The notes: a model not told the origin generated them from the sequence alone. Positions 22,481 to 34,192 are shown, counted from the stretch's first letter. The stretch: DNA of 64,000 nucleotides from Dryocosmus kuriphilus (GCA_038277395.1 CM076191.1:90764822-90828821); one strand, 5' to 3'. Numbers and translations are program-made.

Positions 22481-24778
22481 TTAAAATCTCTTCTTTCTAG
22501 CTTTAACAGCTGCAAACTCGAATATTACGTCTTCAAAATTTATATTTTGCGTCGCATCGTGTTCTATCGTTAATATTCCAAGATTGTTAAGTCTCATTTC
22601 GATCATTCTATCACGCAAGTAATTTTTAATTAATTTTAATTTGCTAAAACTCCTCTCACAAGAAGCAACTGATATTGTCTTCTCAACCTTGGTATCTCTA
22701 AGAGAAGTTCTGTTTCTGATACCTCATCATAAAAACAAGTAAATTTTGATTCAGCTATTTTCAACTCTTCAATGTTTGCGAAAAGTAAAGTATTTGTCTA
22801 CACAACTTTAAATAATGAAGCTACATCTTGAACGGACTTTGATCTAGTTCGGAGTTCAGTATTGAATCGGTCAAGACATTCCAACATATCCTTTTGAAGT
22901 TCAGCTCTCAGTGTCAGACCTGCATCGGTGGCCAACTCACTGGCCATTCGTTCTTTAGGACGAATTCTCTTTCCATTGGAATGTCGTAGTACTTTGAGTA
23001 TTTTACAGCAAGATCTATTGCCTCTTCTACAATGTGACTGTTTTTTCTCAATATAAAGACGAAGTGCCTCTATTTTGATAGCTGATAAATCAACACTTGA
23101 ATCTTCACTTTGCAATGTTATTTCCCTTAGTGCTCATTCCAAAAGAAAAGATAGCAAAGAAATGTGAAATTACATACAGCTGGTATGAGGTTCTCTGCAG
23201 CACCTCTGGTGTCTACATTTTCTTGTTGATCACATAATTCATCAATTGCAGCTACAATCCCATTGAAATTTCCAGTAAACACTTTTACTGCAGCGTAATG
23301 AGCATTCCAACGCGTTGTTGAGAGTCTTTTAACTGACGCTTTGGTATGTTTATGAAGCACTTCCCAATGGCTAGTCGAATCAGGAAAAAATGTGAAAATC
23401 ATCTCTACTGCGTTCCGAAAAATTTTACACATGATAAATTTTGTGCAAATGAATGTTGTCCACATAAATTGATTGAGTGATCTACACATCCAACAAAAAA
23501 ATGCTTTATTAATTTTTTCTTTAATAATGGCTTGCATTCCTCCATGTATGCCCCTCATAACAGCTGCATTATCATAACCCTGAGAACGACACAATATAAT
23601 ATCTAAACCGTCATTTTCGAGCTTTTTGAAAATTTCATCACATAAATCAGGGGCCTTTTTTCCATGTAGAGGAAAAAACCCAAGGAATACTTCTTTGACT
23701 TCCACTTTTCTATTATCAATTTTCACATAACATATCACTTTCGACATTTGATGAATATGTGAAATGTCAGGTGTGCTATCAAACACAATTCCAAAATATT
23801 TAGCAGATTTAATTTCATTAGCAAGCTTAAATTTTACGTGCTTCGCTAAAACACTTATGAATTCATTTTGTATATCTGTCGACAAGTATGATACTTTTGG
23901 TGATTTAACATGCTTCAAATTCAAGATGTATTCTTTCAACACTACATAATATTTTGACAGCAGTTGGACTTGTTCTAAGAAGTTACCTCTATTTTAAGAG
24001 CCTTGTTCTTCATCATGTCCAAGCCAGAAGCAAAGCTTTATCCAATAATCTTAATAAAAGATGCTTCCACTTCTGTTTTTCAGTATCGATTAATTCCAAG
24101 CCTCCGTCATCTATTGTTTTATGCAATTTTATCCTTATTTCCAAAGTTTTCCGCTTTTCAAAACTTTTCAAATGTTCCCTTGAAGTTTCATGTTTGGATA
24201 CTCTGGGATTTAGTTTCTTCCACTTCTGAAATTCAGTCGTAAATGCTGTTTTTTATTAGTACTATTGGTGACAGGAAATAAACGACAGCAGAAGCAGTAC
24301 AGTTTATTAGTTATAGGAGAATAAACCATCCATGACCGCAGAATTTTTACACTATTAGGCATCACTTTGTAAAACCATTCGTTTGAAAAACAACGAAAAT
24401 CACCTTTTATTTTTAACCCGTGTCTAGAAACAGTGGTAAAAGGTCCTAATTTGTTTTGAAAATATTCACTTCCTTTTTTTACTATCTCAATGCGAACATT
24501 ATATCAGGAAAGGGTATACTCCAATGTGAGACATCTCTCAAGTCCTTAAGTAATTCATCCATGCACATACTGTCTTGGATAGTAAAAGCATTATCAGTAC
24601 TCTCACTGTCATTTTCAACATTTGTTTCAGATTTGTCCTCTTCATGGGTTATCGTGATTAATTCTGTATTGTCGTCGTTGCTTCCTGAAGATGAGCTAAT
24701 ATTATCAGAATCATTCCTTACAGCAACGTGAGGATCAATTTCTTTTGATGAACTTGGTGTGCCATCAGTTTTTCTCAC
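22481..24778 (-). pseudogene. hAT transposase, ZMYM1/DUF4371 type, broken
   Basis: The order on the minus strand fits this transposase family. First comes a Ser/Asp/Glu-rich N-terminus (24778-24482). Then a TTF-type zinc region with RSWMVYSPITNKLYCFCCRLF (about 24350-24260), the RNase-H core with GIVFDSTPDISHIHQMS and SQGYDNAAVMRGIHGGMQA (23942-23127), a helical insertion domain (23115-22798), and the C-terminal dimerisation block SVASCERSFSKLKLIKNYLR with RLNNLGILTIEHD (about 22700-22481). The enzyme would excise and reinsert DNA flanked by hAT termini. Frameshifts and stops occur at about 24480, 24240, 23950, 23127 and 22798, so it is inactive. Two direct copies of an unrelated element bracket it. 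Confidence 0.85.
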
Positions 24779-24801
24779 ATATTTAAGATGGATCTAGACA
24801 T

Positions 24802-26077
24802 CCCTGCTAAAAATGCCAGATAGGATCCGATAGAGACGGATAGGATTCGGAATCTTATCGCGTTCTATCCGGAAACTTATACGGTATTTATGTCTGGTTT
24901 CTTATCTGGCTCTATACGGAATATTCTCGGCCCTTCCTTTGTCCTATACGATTTCTTATCCGGTTCTATCTGGCAATTGATCGGTATTTAAAATTTTTCT
25001 ATCTGGTTTCTTACCTGGCTCTGCACGGAATATTTTCGGCACCCGCATAGCCCGTTTCGGTGTCTTATTTAGTTCTATCCGGAAACTTACACGGTATTTG
25101 TGTCCGTTTTCTTATCCGGTTCTATCCGGCAGTTTGTCGGTATTTAACATTTTTCTATCTGGTTTCTTATCTGGCTCTAGACGTAATATTTTCAGTGCCC
25201 GCATTGCCTTATCCTACCAGATACTCGTACTGTGAAAGCACCAAAAAAAGGATCGATGACGATCACACAGATGTATTAGATACATCTTTTCATTCTAGCT
25301 AATAGTGAAAAATTGTGGCTAACTTATAGCCCCGACGATCGACTACTATTGTGAGACAAGAATCCCTGCGCTCCTGGCGGAATTATTCTGAACTACTGAC
25401 CAGATAGAAAACCATTTTCGACCTTTATACCCAGCTTTAGATCCGACAAAGTTCCGGATAGGGCGACATAAGATTCCGTCGGGCGAATAATTCGATTTTA
25501 TGATTTAGATGTCCGCTGGAAAGCCGGAGAGAACCAGATAGAAAACCATTTTTGGCCTTTATACCCAACTTTATTTCCGACAAAGTTCCGGATAGGGCCA
25601 GATAAGATTCCGTCGGGCGAATAATTCGATTTTATGATTTAAATGTCCACTGAAAAGCCGGATAGAACCAGATAGATAACCACTTTCGGCCTTTATACCC
25701 AACTTTACTTCCTACAAAGTTCCGGATAGGGCCAGATAAGATTCCGTCGGGCGAATAATTCAATTTTATGATTTACACGTCCGCTGGAAAGCCGGATAGA
25801 ACCAGATAGAAAATCATTTTTGGTCTTTTCACTCAACTTTGGTTCCGACAAAGTTCCGGATAGGACCGGATTAAATAGCACTTTTAACTTAGTTAAATAT
25901 AATTTCGATATGTCATCCCGAATAGAACCCAGATAAGACCGCTATTTTTCCGCGAAAGATATTACGAACCGAATAAGACCCGGATAGGGCCAGACAAGAA
26001 TCCGAAGTGGGCTATCCGATCTATTATCCGGTTTGTTATCTGGTTCTATCGGATCCTATCCATCATTTTAAGCAGGA
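24802..26077. mobile_element. CCCTGCTAAAAAT element, copy 2
   Basis: A direct-orientation relative of the 21248-22432 element, about 1.28 kb. It starts CCCTGCTAAAAATGCC and ends TCATTTTAAGCAGG, with the same internal GGATAGAACC(A/G)GATAAG motifs and the same tandem units of about 133 bp (from about 25398). The left flank is AT; the right flank reads AC after GCAGG, so a target duplication is not clear. Confidence 0.7.
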
Positions 26078-26564
26078 CTGCTCTGAACTCCATCCATTTT
26101 AGCCTGTTTGGCTTTTATCTGCTGAAACACACTTTTTCCTTTAGATTTATGAACTCCTCGAGGTATATTTATCTTTTTGGGAAAATGTATTCTGAAAAAT
26201 ATTTTCGATTAATAGTTACTATCGCTGTCATAAATTTTAAATATATGTATTTGTACGGAATGTAGGCCGAAAAATAAAAAAAAAAATTTGTCCTCCCATA
26301 CTAAAATGACTGTCACGTGACTGCACTTTGTTTGGAAGGCCCAACATTTTTTTTCATATTTCGACATAAGTTTTTTGGAGAAAGATGTAATGAACACTTC
26401 TTCGTAATGAAGGGTAGTTTTCGATGCCGTCTGGCCTTTTTTACTAAAAGTCAATCCTAACCTCAAAATGGCTGCCTCAATCACGGCATGTCACAAAAAA
26501 TGCAATTTTTTCGTCAAAATTTCCCAAAAAAAATATAATTCTTGGATGAATTTTGACTATTTTA

Positions 26565-27090
26565 CTATTCTAGGGGGTTTCGGAGTCGCTGATTACGAAT
26601 CTGAAGTCAAAAAATATTAAATTTTAATTTCCAAGATGGCGGATCCAATATGGCGGATCTACTTTCTAGCTTAAATACCTTTTACCATACAATTCATGTC
26701 AAACTTGTTACTGGGGGGTTTTTGGGGTCGCCGATTACGAATCTGAAGTCAAAAATATTAAATTTTAATTTCCAATATGGCGGATCCAATATGGCGGATC
26801 TACTTTCTAGCTTAAATACCTTTTGCCATACAATTCATGTCAAACTTGTTACTGGGGGGTTTTTGGGGTCGCTGATTACGAATATGAGGTCAAAACTATT
26901 AAATTTTCATTTCCGAGATGGCGGAACAAATATGGCGGATCTACTTTCTAGCTTAAATAACTTTAACCATACATTTCATGTCAAACTTGTTACTCGCGGG
27001 GTTTTTTTTTTGGTGTCGCTGATTACGAATCTGAAGTCAAATTTATTACATTTTTATTTTCAAGATGGCAGACGTTGAATGGCAGACGAC
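26565..27090 (+). repeat. 141-bp tandem repeat (ATGGCGGATC units)
   Basis: Three near-identical 141-bp units plus partial ones at each end, each holding ATATGGCGGATCTACTTTCT and TTGTTACTGGGGGGTTTTTG. Because 141 is a multiple of three, a 142-codon frame (26650-27078) runs through all units. I take it as a by-product and not a gene. Confidence 0.85.
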
Positions 27091-27580
27091 AAATGCGAGA
27101 CCTAGTTGAAATATTGCAGTTATTTCGTCAAAATTGCTAGGAAAAATATGTGTTTGAAAATTTTTCTCTGCAGGAATTTTTGGGGGTCGCTTATTACAAA
27201 ATGAGGTCAGATTTGCAAAATTTAAGAAAGCAGGACTAATGTGGTCTATGAAGTCTGAATGTTATTAAATTTTAACTTTTAAATAAGTTATTTGAGTACC
27301 GGTGCTTTTTAGTTTGATTGTATTTACTAGTTTTGGTTCGCCGCGGGTATTTAATCTGATTTAATTTCCCAGTACTTTCTTTCTTGAAGGCTTTCTCTTA
27401 TCCACCACCTGGAGAGGCGCTCAATGCGGGACCAGTCAACACGTCACGAGTCTGCCTTTGTCATGTCTAGTCTGTCTACAGTCTGTCTTTGTCTATGCTT
27501 AGTATATTTACCGTCTATTTCTATATGCCTTTTATGTAAACTATAAAATTGTTTGTCTTTAAATTATAAAATTTTTTTAT

Positions 27581-29453
27581 TTACTTTTTTTTTGGCGGTG
27601 TCCACGGCATTGCATTTTTTGGACTGTCATTAGAGAATCTTTTAAGTAAAAGTGTTTCATCTTTCTGTGCAATAAAAAAATGATTTTTTGAAATTTCAAG
27701 GATCGTCTCGCATTTCAGATGTCTTTGATTCAACTTTCGTTTCATTTTGTCATGACACTTTCGATCAAAATAAAAAATATATATTGTTTTAAAATCATTT
27801 CTTGACCAATTAAATAATGCCTGTGATGTTAAAATTGCTTCAGATGGTTTTGCTGTAAGGCTTGCCCTATATGTTGCTCTTTTAAATGTAGCACCTATTC
27901 CGTCGTACATGCTTTTACCATGCGCAGTTGCTGTGTAATGCCATTCTGCTTCAATATTAAAATCTTTCTTGTGCCTAATTAAATTGTCTATTTGATATCT
28001 ATTTTTAAAATTTTGTTTAGCACCATCAGTAACATAATTAATTTTTTTTAATTTCTTAACTTTTTTTTTAATTTCTGGAATCAATAGTGTTTGTATAGTA
28101 TACAAAGCAGCTGTGTCATGTTTCGTTTTCTTTGTAATAGAATATTACAGGTACCACAGTGCATTGGTCGTTGTTAAAATGGAAAGCCTGGGAAGCATCC
28201 TGATACACATAAGCATAATTTTCTGAGAAATAAAACATTACAAGTACTTCATCTGACCCAAGTTTTTCTTTTTTTTTCTTAATAAACTGTGTTTGCTGCT
28301 TTGCAATAAATGAATGACTTTTTAAAATATTTAACTTGTTATGTAATTCTATTAAGAAGTCATCAACACTTAAGGACTGTGTAAGTAGTGTTGATCTGTC
28401 AGTAGCAGTCCACAAAGAGCACTTTACATGAGAAATGTGTCAATCATCTAATTGCTTACGCAGTAAGAGCATAATTTTCTCAGTTCCTGGGCATTTATAA
28501 CAATTTGGAGTTGGTTCAAGGCATACCATTTCTGCAATACAATCTTTATAATTTGATAGAGGAGTGTTTGTATTTTCAGTTAACTTTTTAATATTTATAG
28601 CATCTAATAAGGGTTTTACGTTTTGATGTATGGTACAGATGCATACAGAGTGAGTAACCAGATGCTCCAGGAAGAATACAACGTTTCGGTCTTAATGACG
28701 CAAATTTGCTAAAAGAAACAATAATTTTTGATAACTTTCTTTGAAAGAAGCATATAGTTCTTTAGCATTCAAATATAGGAGACATCTACGTTTTTCTTCT
28801 CTTTTGACATATTCATTTTTTACCGAAATAACATCTTTCACTGATGCCACCATTCGACTGTTCAAATCATCATTATAAAACTCTTCAATTTTTTGTACAG
28901 CTTCTTGTGGTAAACAATGACCTGCTTTTGCAACAGTTTTACCTAAAATTCCATTGATAGACTTCAGTTTTTTAGATTTTTGAACTAAGTATCTTGACGT
29001 GTTGAACCTAGCTATTTTTCTTGTACTCCAAGATGACGGAGCTGTGGTAAGAATTCGAACTTTCAAAGGGTCATTATTTTTCAAACTTGAAAATTTAGCT
29101 TTGAGCCCATCTAACATTTCTTCTAAGTCAATTTCTCTTTGGGATCGATCTTTTACGTTAAGTAAAGCACTAGACTCAATGTCTACGCTTGCTTCATCAT
29201 CAGACATTATAGTTCTGTCGTTGGTTAAATCATCAGAAGTACTTACATTAGGTTGCATACTTTCACTTGATGTATTTAACTCAGAAGCCTTTTTTCTATA
29301 AGCATTGCAGATTCTAGATTCTGGGTTTAAATTAGGGAATTTCTCTAGTAGGCCACTTGAGACCCTACGTAGATCTTTACCAACATGACCTTTTTCACCA
29401 GCCTTCCTAAATAAATAAATGCACCTGTCTATTCTTACTTTATCACTCATCAT
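27581..29453 (-). pseudogene. DDE-like transposase relic
   Basis: A first segment (29453-28692) starts MMSDKVRIDRCIYLFRKAGE. It includes RKIARFNTSRYLVQKSKKL and a basic helical stretch ending FKESYQKLLFLLANLRH. After frameshifts, remnants near 28640-28440 show a Cys motif (PNCYKCPGTE). The segment at 28415-28116 carries VMFYFSENYAYVYQDASQAF, and the one at 28105-27581 carries NYVTDGAKQNFKNRY and ATAHGKSMYDGIGATFKRAT. I know this FxENY / DGAxxxxKN / HGKxxxDGIGxTxKR pattern from repetitive proteins in cnidarian and insect genomes; the conserved acidic residues suggest a DDE nuclease. I cannot name its superfamily from memory. Broken by at least three frameshifts and one stop. Confidence 0.65.
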
Positions 29454-29550
29454 AAATTCAATGCAAAAAAATTAAAGAAGTAATAAGCGTGAGACGTATA
29501 CTATTTAAAGATACTGCAAAAGATAGGTATGTAAAACTAACGCACAGGTG

Positions 29551-29935
29551 CGTGTAAGCATTCATTTGTTTTGACACTTCAACTGTTTTGGCGACGACGT
29601 TCACTTCATTCTCCGCTTTGTTTTTACGTGGAATTAGTCCCGCGTAGCGTCATTTTCTTTCGATAATCGAACCTTTTCTGATTATCCAATTTGTTTTCAT
29701 TATAAATCAATGAAAGATTTGGTATAGTTCTATGAACATTTACTGCGTTTCTCGAATTTCGTATGATTCTTCATAGTACGTGTAAGCATTCATTTGATTT
29801 GACACTTCAACTGTTTTGGCGACGATGTTCACTTCATTCTTTGCTTCGTTTTTTTCCGTTTAAAAAATTTGATCGCGTGTAGTGTTTTCTTCTTTCGATA
29901 ATCGAACTCTTTTACGATTATTCACTTTGTTTCCA
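29551..29935. repeat. Direct duplication upstream of transposase relic
   Basis: 29551-29700 and 29780-29935 share CGTGTAAGCATTCATTTG, TTTGACACTTCAACTGTTTT and TTTCGATAATCGAAC. They lie just upstream of the minus-strand transposase start and may be duplicated promoter sequence of that element. Confidence 0.6.
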
Positions 29936-30712
29936 GAATATCAGTCATAACCTGTGACATATGCGATACGCCCGAGATTTTCAATTTTTTAAACAACGTT
30001 CTACCCATCGATTGCTATGAAACTTGGAGATGTTTTAAAAGAGGATTTAAACATTATTTATAGAGAAAATGGTGGATGTGCCTCAAGTACATCCCGAAAA
30101 AAAATTCAAAAAGCTTTGAAAATTTTTTTTGATCCGTATTTAAAAAAAAAACTTCGAAAATTTTTTTCAACTTTCTCTTATTGAGTACCATGACATATTT
30201 TTTGCCCATAGAAATCGGTCCAGCCGTTTTTATGAAAAACTAATTTTTTTATTTTTCTTCTAACCCCCATAACTCCATATTGGTTCCGCCATCCTGGAAA
30301 TGAAAATTTAATAGTTTTGACTTCAAATTCGTAACCAGTGACCCCAAAAACCCCCGAGTAACAAGTTTGCCATGAATTGTATGGTAAAAGGTATTTAAGC
30401 TAGAAAGTAGATACGCCATATTGTATTCGACATCTTGGAAATTAAAATTTAATATTTTTGACCTCAGATTCGTAATCAGCGACCCCGAAGACCCCTAGAA
30501 TAGTAAAATAATCAAAATTCATCCATGAATTAAATTTTATTGGGAAATTTTGATGGAAAAATTGCATTTTTTGTGACATGCCGTGATTGAGGTAGCCATT
30601 TTGAGGTTAGGATTGATTTTTAGTAAAAAAGGCCAGACGGCATCGAAAACTACACTTCATAACGAAGATTTTGGTATGCTACAAAAGTTTCTTCTCAAAA
30701 GAAAAATGGGCA

Positions 30713-30746
30713 GGGGGGGGGGGGGTCTGATTTGAAAAAGAATTCC

Positions 30747-30797
<51 letters not shown>
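30713..30797. repeat. G13 tract and (AT)n microsatellite
   Basis: Thirteen G at 30713-30725, then an uninterrupted AT dinucleotide run from about 30750 to 30797. The repeat-encoded frame over it is not a gene. Confidence 0.9.
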
Positions 30798-30799
<2 letters not shown>

Positions 30800-30972
30800 A
30801 AAGGACATATTAACGGGTTCTTACCACGATTTATTTTTGTTCACAAAATCTCTCGATATTTCGACGTTGTTGATCATTATATGCTTGCATCATGATCACG
30901 GAACTAAAAAGGATCGGAAGATTCGGTAAATAAGAATAAATCGTGGTAAGAACCCATCAACATGTCCTTTAG
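30798..30972. mobile_element. Small foldback repeat (about 170 bp)
   Basis: AAAGGACATATTAACGGGTT...CCACGATTTATT is repeated inverted as AATAAATCGTGGTAAGAACC...CATGTCCTTT. The centre holds CTCGATATTTCGACGTTGTT followed by CATCATGATC, reminiscent of Penelope-type terminal sequence. Non-coding. Confidence 0.6.
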
Positions 30973-31009
30973 ACGTAATGATAACCGCGAGAGTATGAAA
31001 CAATTAATG

Positions 31010-31211
31010 TATATGTCGCAGTAAGATAGTTATAGCCGTAATATAATTATAACCCTATAGTAATATAATCATAATATGCCGGATGATAGTAGTACGAAAC
31101 CATTTTATTATTATCTTACTAGGGATATAAATATATCTCGTCATTACATTACTGTTATATTACTAGGGTTATAATTATATTACGGATTTAACTATCTTCC
31201 TGCGACATATA
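31010..31211. mobile_element. Small inverted-repeat MITE
   Basis: Arms of about 60 bp: TATATGTCGCAGTAAGATAG and ATAATTATAACCCTA at the left are matched inverted at the right (TAGGGTTATAATTAT, CTATCTTCCTGCGACATATA). About 200 bp, non-coding, no clear target duplication. Confidence 0.65.
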
Positions 31212-31393
31212 TAATAATATGTCCTAATGTTCAAGAAAATAATTAAAAAGATTTTTCTAATTTTTCAATTAATTATTTGATCTTTTTCAGTCAATAATAA
31301 TTATTGATCGATTCTGTAATAAGTATCTTCAGATTTTGCGTTTATCCGTCATAGTTTAATACAAAAAAAAATATTGAACTGGCCAATCCACTT

Positions 31394-32635
31394 CCCTGCT
31401 GAAAGTAGAGATAGAAAGAGATATAAATTTTGAGATAGAAGTATTCTATCTCTTCCAAGTATCCATTTTGCTTCCCCAAAACGCTATCACTTCCTATCCC
31501 CCTAATATCTATCTCTTCCTATTCCTTATCTTATCTCTAATGCATATAATCCAGAAAGATCCGCAAGTACGAAGACACGAACCCTAAACATGCACGTACG
31601 GAGTTTACTGCCGAACACTTAGTCGACTGAGCTAACGGAGGACATTGGAGAATCTGAGAGATAAAAATGCCTATCATTTATCCGATACTCATCTCTATCC
31701 AAGTTCATGCTTTTGCGTGTCTAACACTTTCTCTCTCTTTGTCAATTCCCGTGTAGAAAATTATCGGTGGCGCTAAGTAGAAGTGAAAAGTTTTTGTATA
31801 TTTAAACGCTAGTCTATCTAGACGAGCTAATCTAGAGCTAGTCTTGAAGAGCAGTCTTTTGGCCTAGCTAGAAACTCGTCAGAGGTAAATAAATAAATAA
31901 GTAAGTAAGAAATAGTAAATAATATATAAATCGTAAATAATAAATAAATGATGACTGAATAATATTCTTATATTAAAAAAGTAATAATTTATATCTAAAT
32001 TACATCTTAAATATAATATCATCTTTCAATATCTTAAATATAATACAATATCTTTATAGCTTGTATCTATATATTATAATATATAATATCTTATTCTAAT
32101 AATATTCTTATAGAACCATAGTCTCAAATAGATAAGTCGAATTTGGATTGAGAAGGTGATAGAAAGGGATAGACAAGAGTAGGCGAATGATAGGAAGGAA
32201 TAAAGAAGTGGGGATTGAAAGACATAAAAGAGTACGGTGATTGACAAGGAGATAGAAAGGGATAGACAGGAATAGGCGAGAGATAGAAAGAGATAGATTA
32301 GTGGGTATTGAAAGAGATAGGGGAGAACGGTGATTGACACGGAGATAGAAAGAGATAGGCGGAGAGAGACAAGAGATATAAAGAGCTAGAAAAGAGGAGA
32401 TTCAAACAGATAGGTTTGGAAGTGGATTGACATGGAGATAGAAAGAGATAGGCGGAGATAGACAAGAGATAGAATGAGGTAGACAAGTGGGGATTGAAAG
32501 AGATAGGAGAGAAAGGTGATTGACACGGAGATAGAAAGAGATAGGCGGAGATAGACAAGAGATAGAAAGAAATAAAAAATCTTTATCCCTTTCTATCTTA
32601 GAGATAGGATTTCTATCTCTTTACTTTCATCAGGG
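31394..32635. mobile_element. CCCTGCTGAAAG element with GAGATAGA repeats
   Basis: The ends CCCTGCTGAAAGTAGAGATA and (complement) CCCTGATGAAAGTAAAGAGAT form an imperfect terminal inverted repeat. The flanks are TT at 31392-31393 and TT at 32636-32637, a 2-bp duplication. The right half (about 32150-32580) is a minisatellite of GAGATAGAAAGAGATAGGCG variants, so the terminal motif is amplified inside. A tRNA-like sequence lies near 31561-31641. The antisense frames at 32074-32558 are repeat translations, not genes. Confidence 0.72.
31561..31641 (-). repeat. tRNA-like sequence inside the CCCTG element
   Basis: On the minus strand, CTCCGTTAGCTCAGTCGACTAAG resembles an A box (TAGCTCAGTCG) and GGGTTCGTGTC resembles a B box, at tRNA-like spacing. 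The stems are imperfect, so this is a tRNA-derived relic and not a working gene. Confidence 0.45.
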
Positions 32636-32639
32636 TTAC

Positions 32640-33230
32640 CTTGTTTTTTTTTTAAGATATCTTTTCATCCACCTTTCAACTCTTTCATAAAACACTATTA
32701 AAATAACAGCGATAGACTTTTTCATTTAAGAGGGGAAGCTTAGGTGCCGCCATGACACTGAGCGCGCATTTGAATGTTTCGAGCCTATTTTCGTTAAATA
32801 TGTACACTATCATACACAATTTCAATGTAAAACTAACTGAAAAAGATTTACCAGGTGCTGAAATGTATTGCAAAATGTTAAAAAAGGCAATAACAAATTT
32901 TTGCAAAAGCATTCGGGCTGAGAATCACATCTTTACGTTACAAAACATTTACAATTCTTGTGAGATGAACCTTCTTATTTCTTTATTTATTTGACTCGTA
33001 TATTCAATAAATAATATTTTTATATGAATAATACAAATAGTAAATGTTTTTATCATTTTCTCGGGTAAAAAAATTTCATGAAAAACGGGCGAAGTTATTG
33101 ATTTCCATTTTTATTCTTAAATTGTTTATCAAAATATATTTCAATTATCCAAAATGGAATTGTAATATTCATGAGAATTGGCGGGTAAGTATGGTATCAT
33201 TTTAAGAATATCCTTTTTTTTCATCCGTCA
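32640..33230. other. AT-rich interval, no recognised gene
   Basis: Overlapping 75-80 codon frames on both strands (32685-32994) show no recognisable motif. Nothing else found. Confidence 0.3.
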
Positions 33231-33347
33231 AACGTTTCACCGCGCTTCCCTTTGGGAGTGTCGTAATAATAGCTTTCTCCGCGGCGACGCAGCTGCGGCG
33301 CTTTACTTGCGATTGCATATTTCTCGTCCAATTCTTCCTCTGGAAAA

Positions 33348-33472
33348 ATGAAACTTATATCAAAATATATACTTGAGTTATTTGTGGCCTTTACGGCATT
33401 GATTCTATTTCTAATTATTAAATCTCACAGGGGAATATCAGTTAAACAGATATCTGTTATATCGACACTCTT
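33348..33472 (+). CDS. Candidate first exon, type II membrane protein
   Basis: After a GC-rich leader with several CpGs (33230-33345), an ATG opens MKLISKYILELFVAFTALIL, whose hydrophobic core (about residues 8-24) looks like a signal anchor. The frame reaches a consensus donor, CTCTT|GTAAGT, at 33473. The arrangement suits a Golgi or ER type II membrane protein such as a glycosyltransferase, but no catalytic exon is present and that is inference only. The exon from about 33366 on is repeated directly at about 33750 and inverted at about 33909-34022, without the ATG or the GC-rich leader. Confidence 0.4.
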
Positions 33473-34022
33473 GTAAGTTAAATTTAAAAAATTTTGAATT
33501 TTATAATTTTTTCAAGTAATACTTGAAAAATACGTTCCAAAAATACTACTGCGAGCCGGATATGAACCGACACCCCTTCTATTAATGAGAAGTGCTTTTA
33601 CCAATTCAGCTATCGCAGCTCACAGTGAAATTTTTTTGGAACTTGTATTTCGTCAACATAATGTACAGTTAACGTATCTTCGATGTTCTGAAGGATTTTT
33701 AGGCCAGTTATTGTAGATTGAATTTTTTTATTTTTGTGCCGTTTTAGTATATATACTTGAGTTATTTGTGACCTTTACGGCATTGATTCTATTTCTAATT
33801 ATTAAATCTCACAGGGGAATATCAGTTAAACAGATAACTGTTATATCGACACTCTTGTAAGTTAAATTTTGAAAATTTTGAATTTTATAATTTTTTCAAG
33901 TAATACTTACAGGAGTGTCGATATAACAGATATCTGTTTAACTGATATTCCACTGTGAGATTTAATAATTAGAAATAGAATCAATGCCGTAAAGACCACA
34001 AATAACTCAAGTATATATACTA
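33366..34022. repeat. Direct and inverted copies of a 155-bp segment
   Basis: Copy A is 33366-33523 and copy B is 33750-33906, in the same orientation. Copy C, about 33909-34022, is inverted. All share ATATACTTGAGTTATTTGTG and ATCAGTTAAACAGATA(T/A)CTG. The spacer between A and B contains the tRNA-like cloverleaf. B and C abut and could form a hairpin of about 115 bp. Confidence 0.85.
33548..33619 (-). tRNA. tRNA-like 72-nt cloverleaf (anticodon position UUA), probable pseudogene
   Basis: The minus strand folds as a full cloverleaf. The acceptor is 7 bp (GCTGCGA with TCGCAGT, one G-U) and the D arm is GCT/AGC with GG in the loop. The anticodon stem CTTCT/AGAAG is perfect with loop CATTAAT, the variable loop is 4 nt, and the T arm is GTCGG/CCGGC (one U-G) with loop TTCATAT. 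The anticodon position reads UUA, complementary to the UAA stop codon, but the invariant U33 is A, and no CCA or T-rich terminator follows. It may derive from a one-base insertion in a Met (CAU) loop. Probably a tRNA-derived repeat part and not a working tRNA. Confidence 0.45.
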
Positions 34023-34192
34023 AAACGGCACAAAAATAAAAAAATTCAACTTATATCAAGGAAAATCATGCCGAATAATATGTACTCGTGCAAAAAGCCG
34101 CAAATAAAATGCAAATATTTTTTAAAAATCCAAAATTCGAACAACGCTTACCGTACAGGTTGATTGTTTACGTTTGTTTACTGGAATTGTAA

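Larger units (their letters stand above)
26380..30670. mobile_element. DDE-like transposon with long inverted arms
   Basis: About 26385-27080 and 30280-30665 are inverted relatives. Both contain GGCCAGACGGCATCGAAAAC or its complement, GTGACATGCCGTGATTGAGG, and AATATGGCGGATC-type units. A transposase relic lies between them on the minus strand, so this looks like one degraded transposon. The left arm has amplified a 141-bp unit about three times; the right arm has about two. The exact outer ends and any target duplication are not visible. Confidence 0.6.

Noticed and set aside
32074..32558. Two repetitive minus-strand frames (SLYLLSISAYLFLSP type)
   Set aside because: Translations of the GAGATAGA minisatellite in the CCCTGCTGAAAG element.
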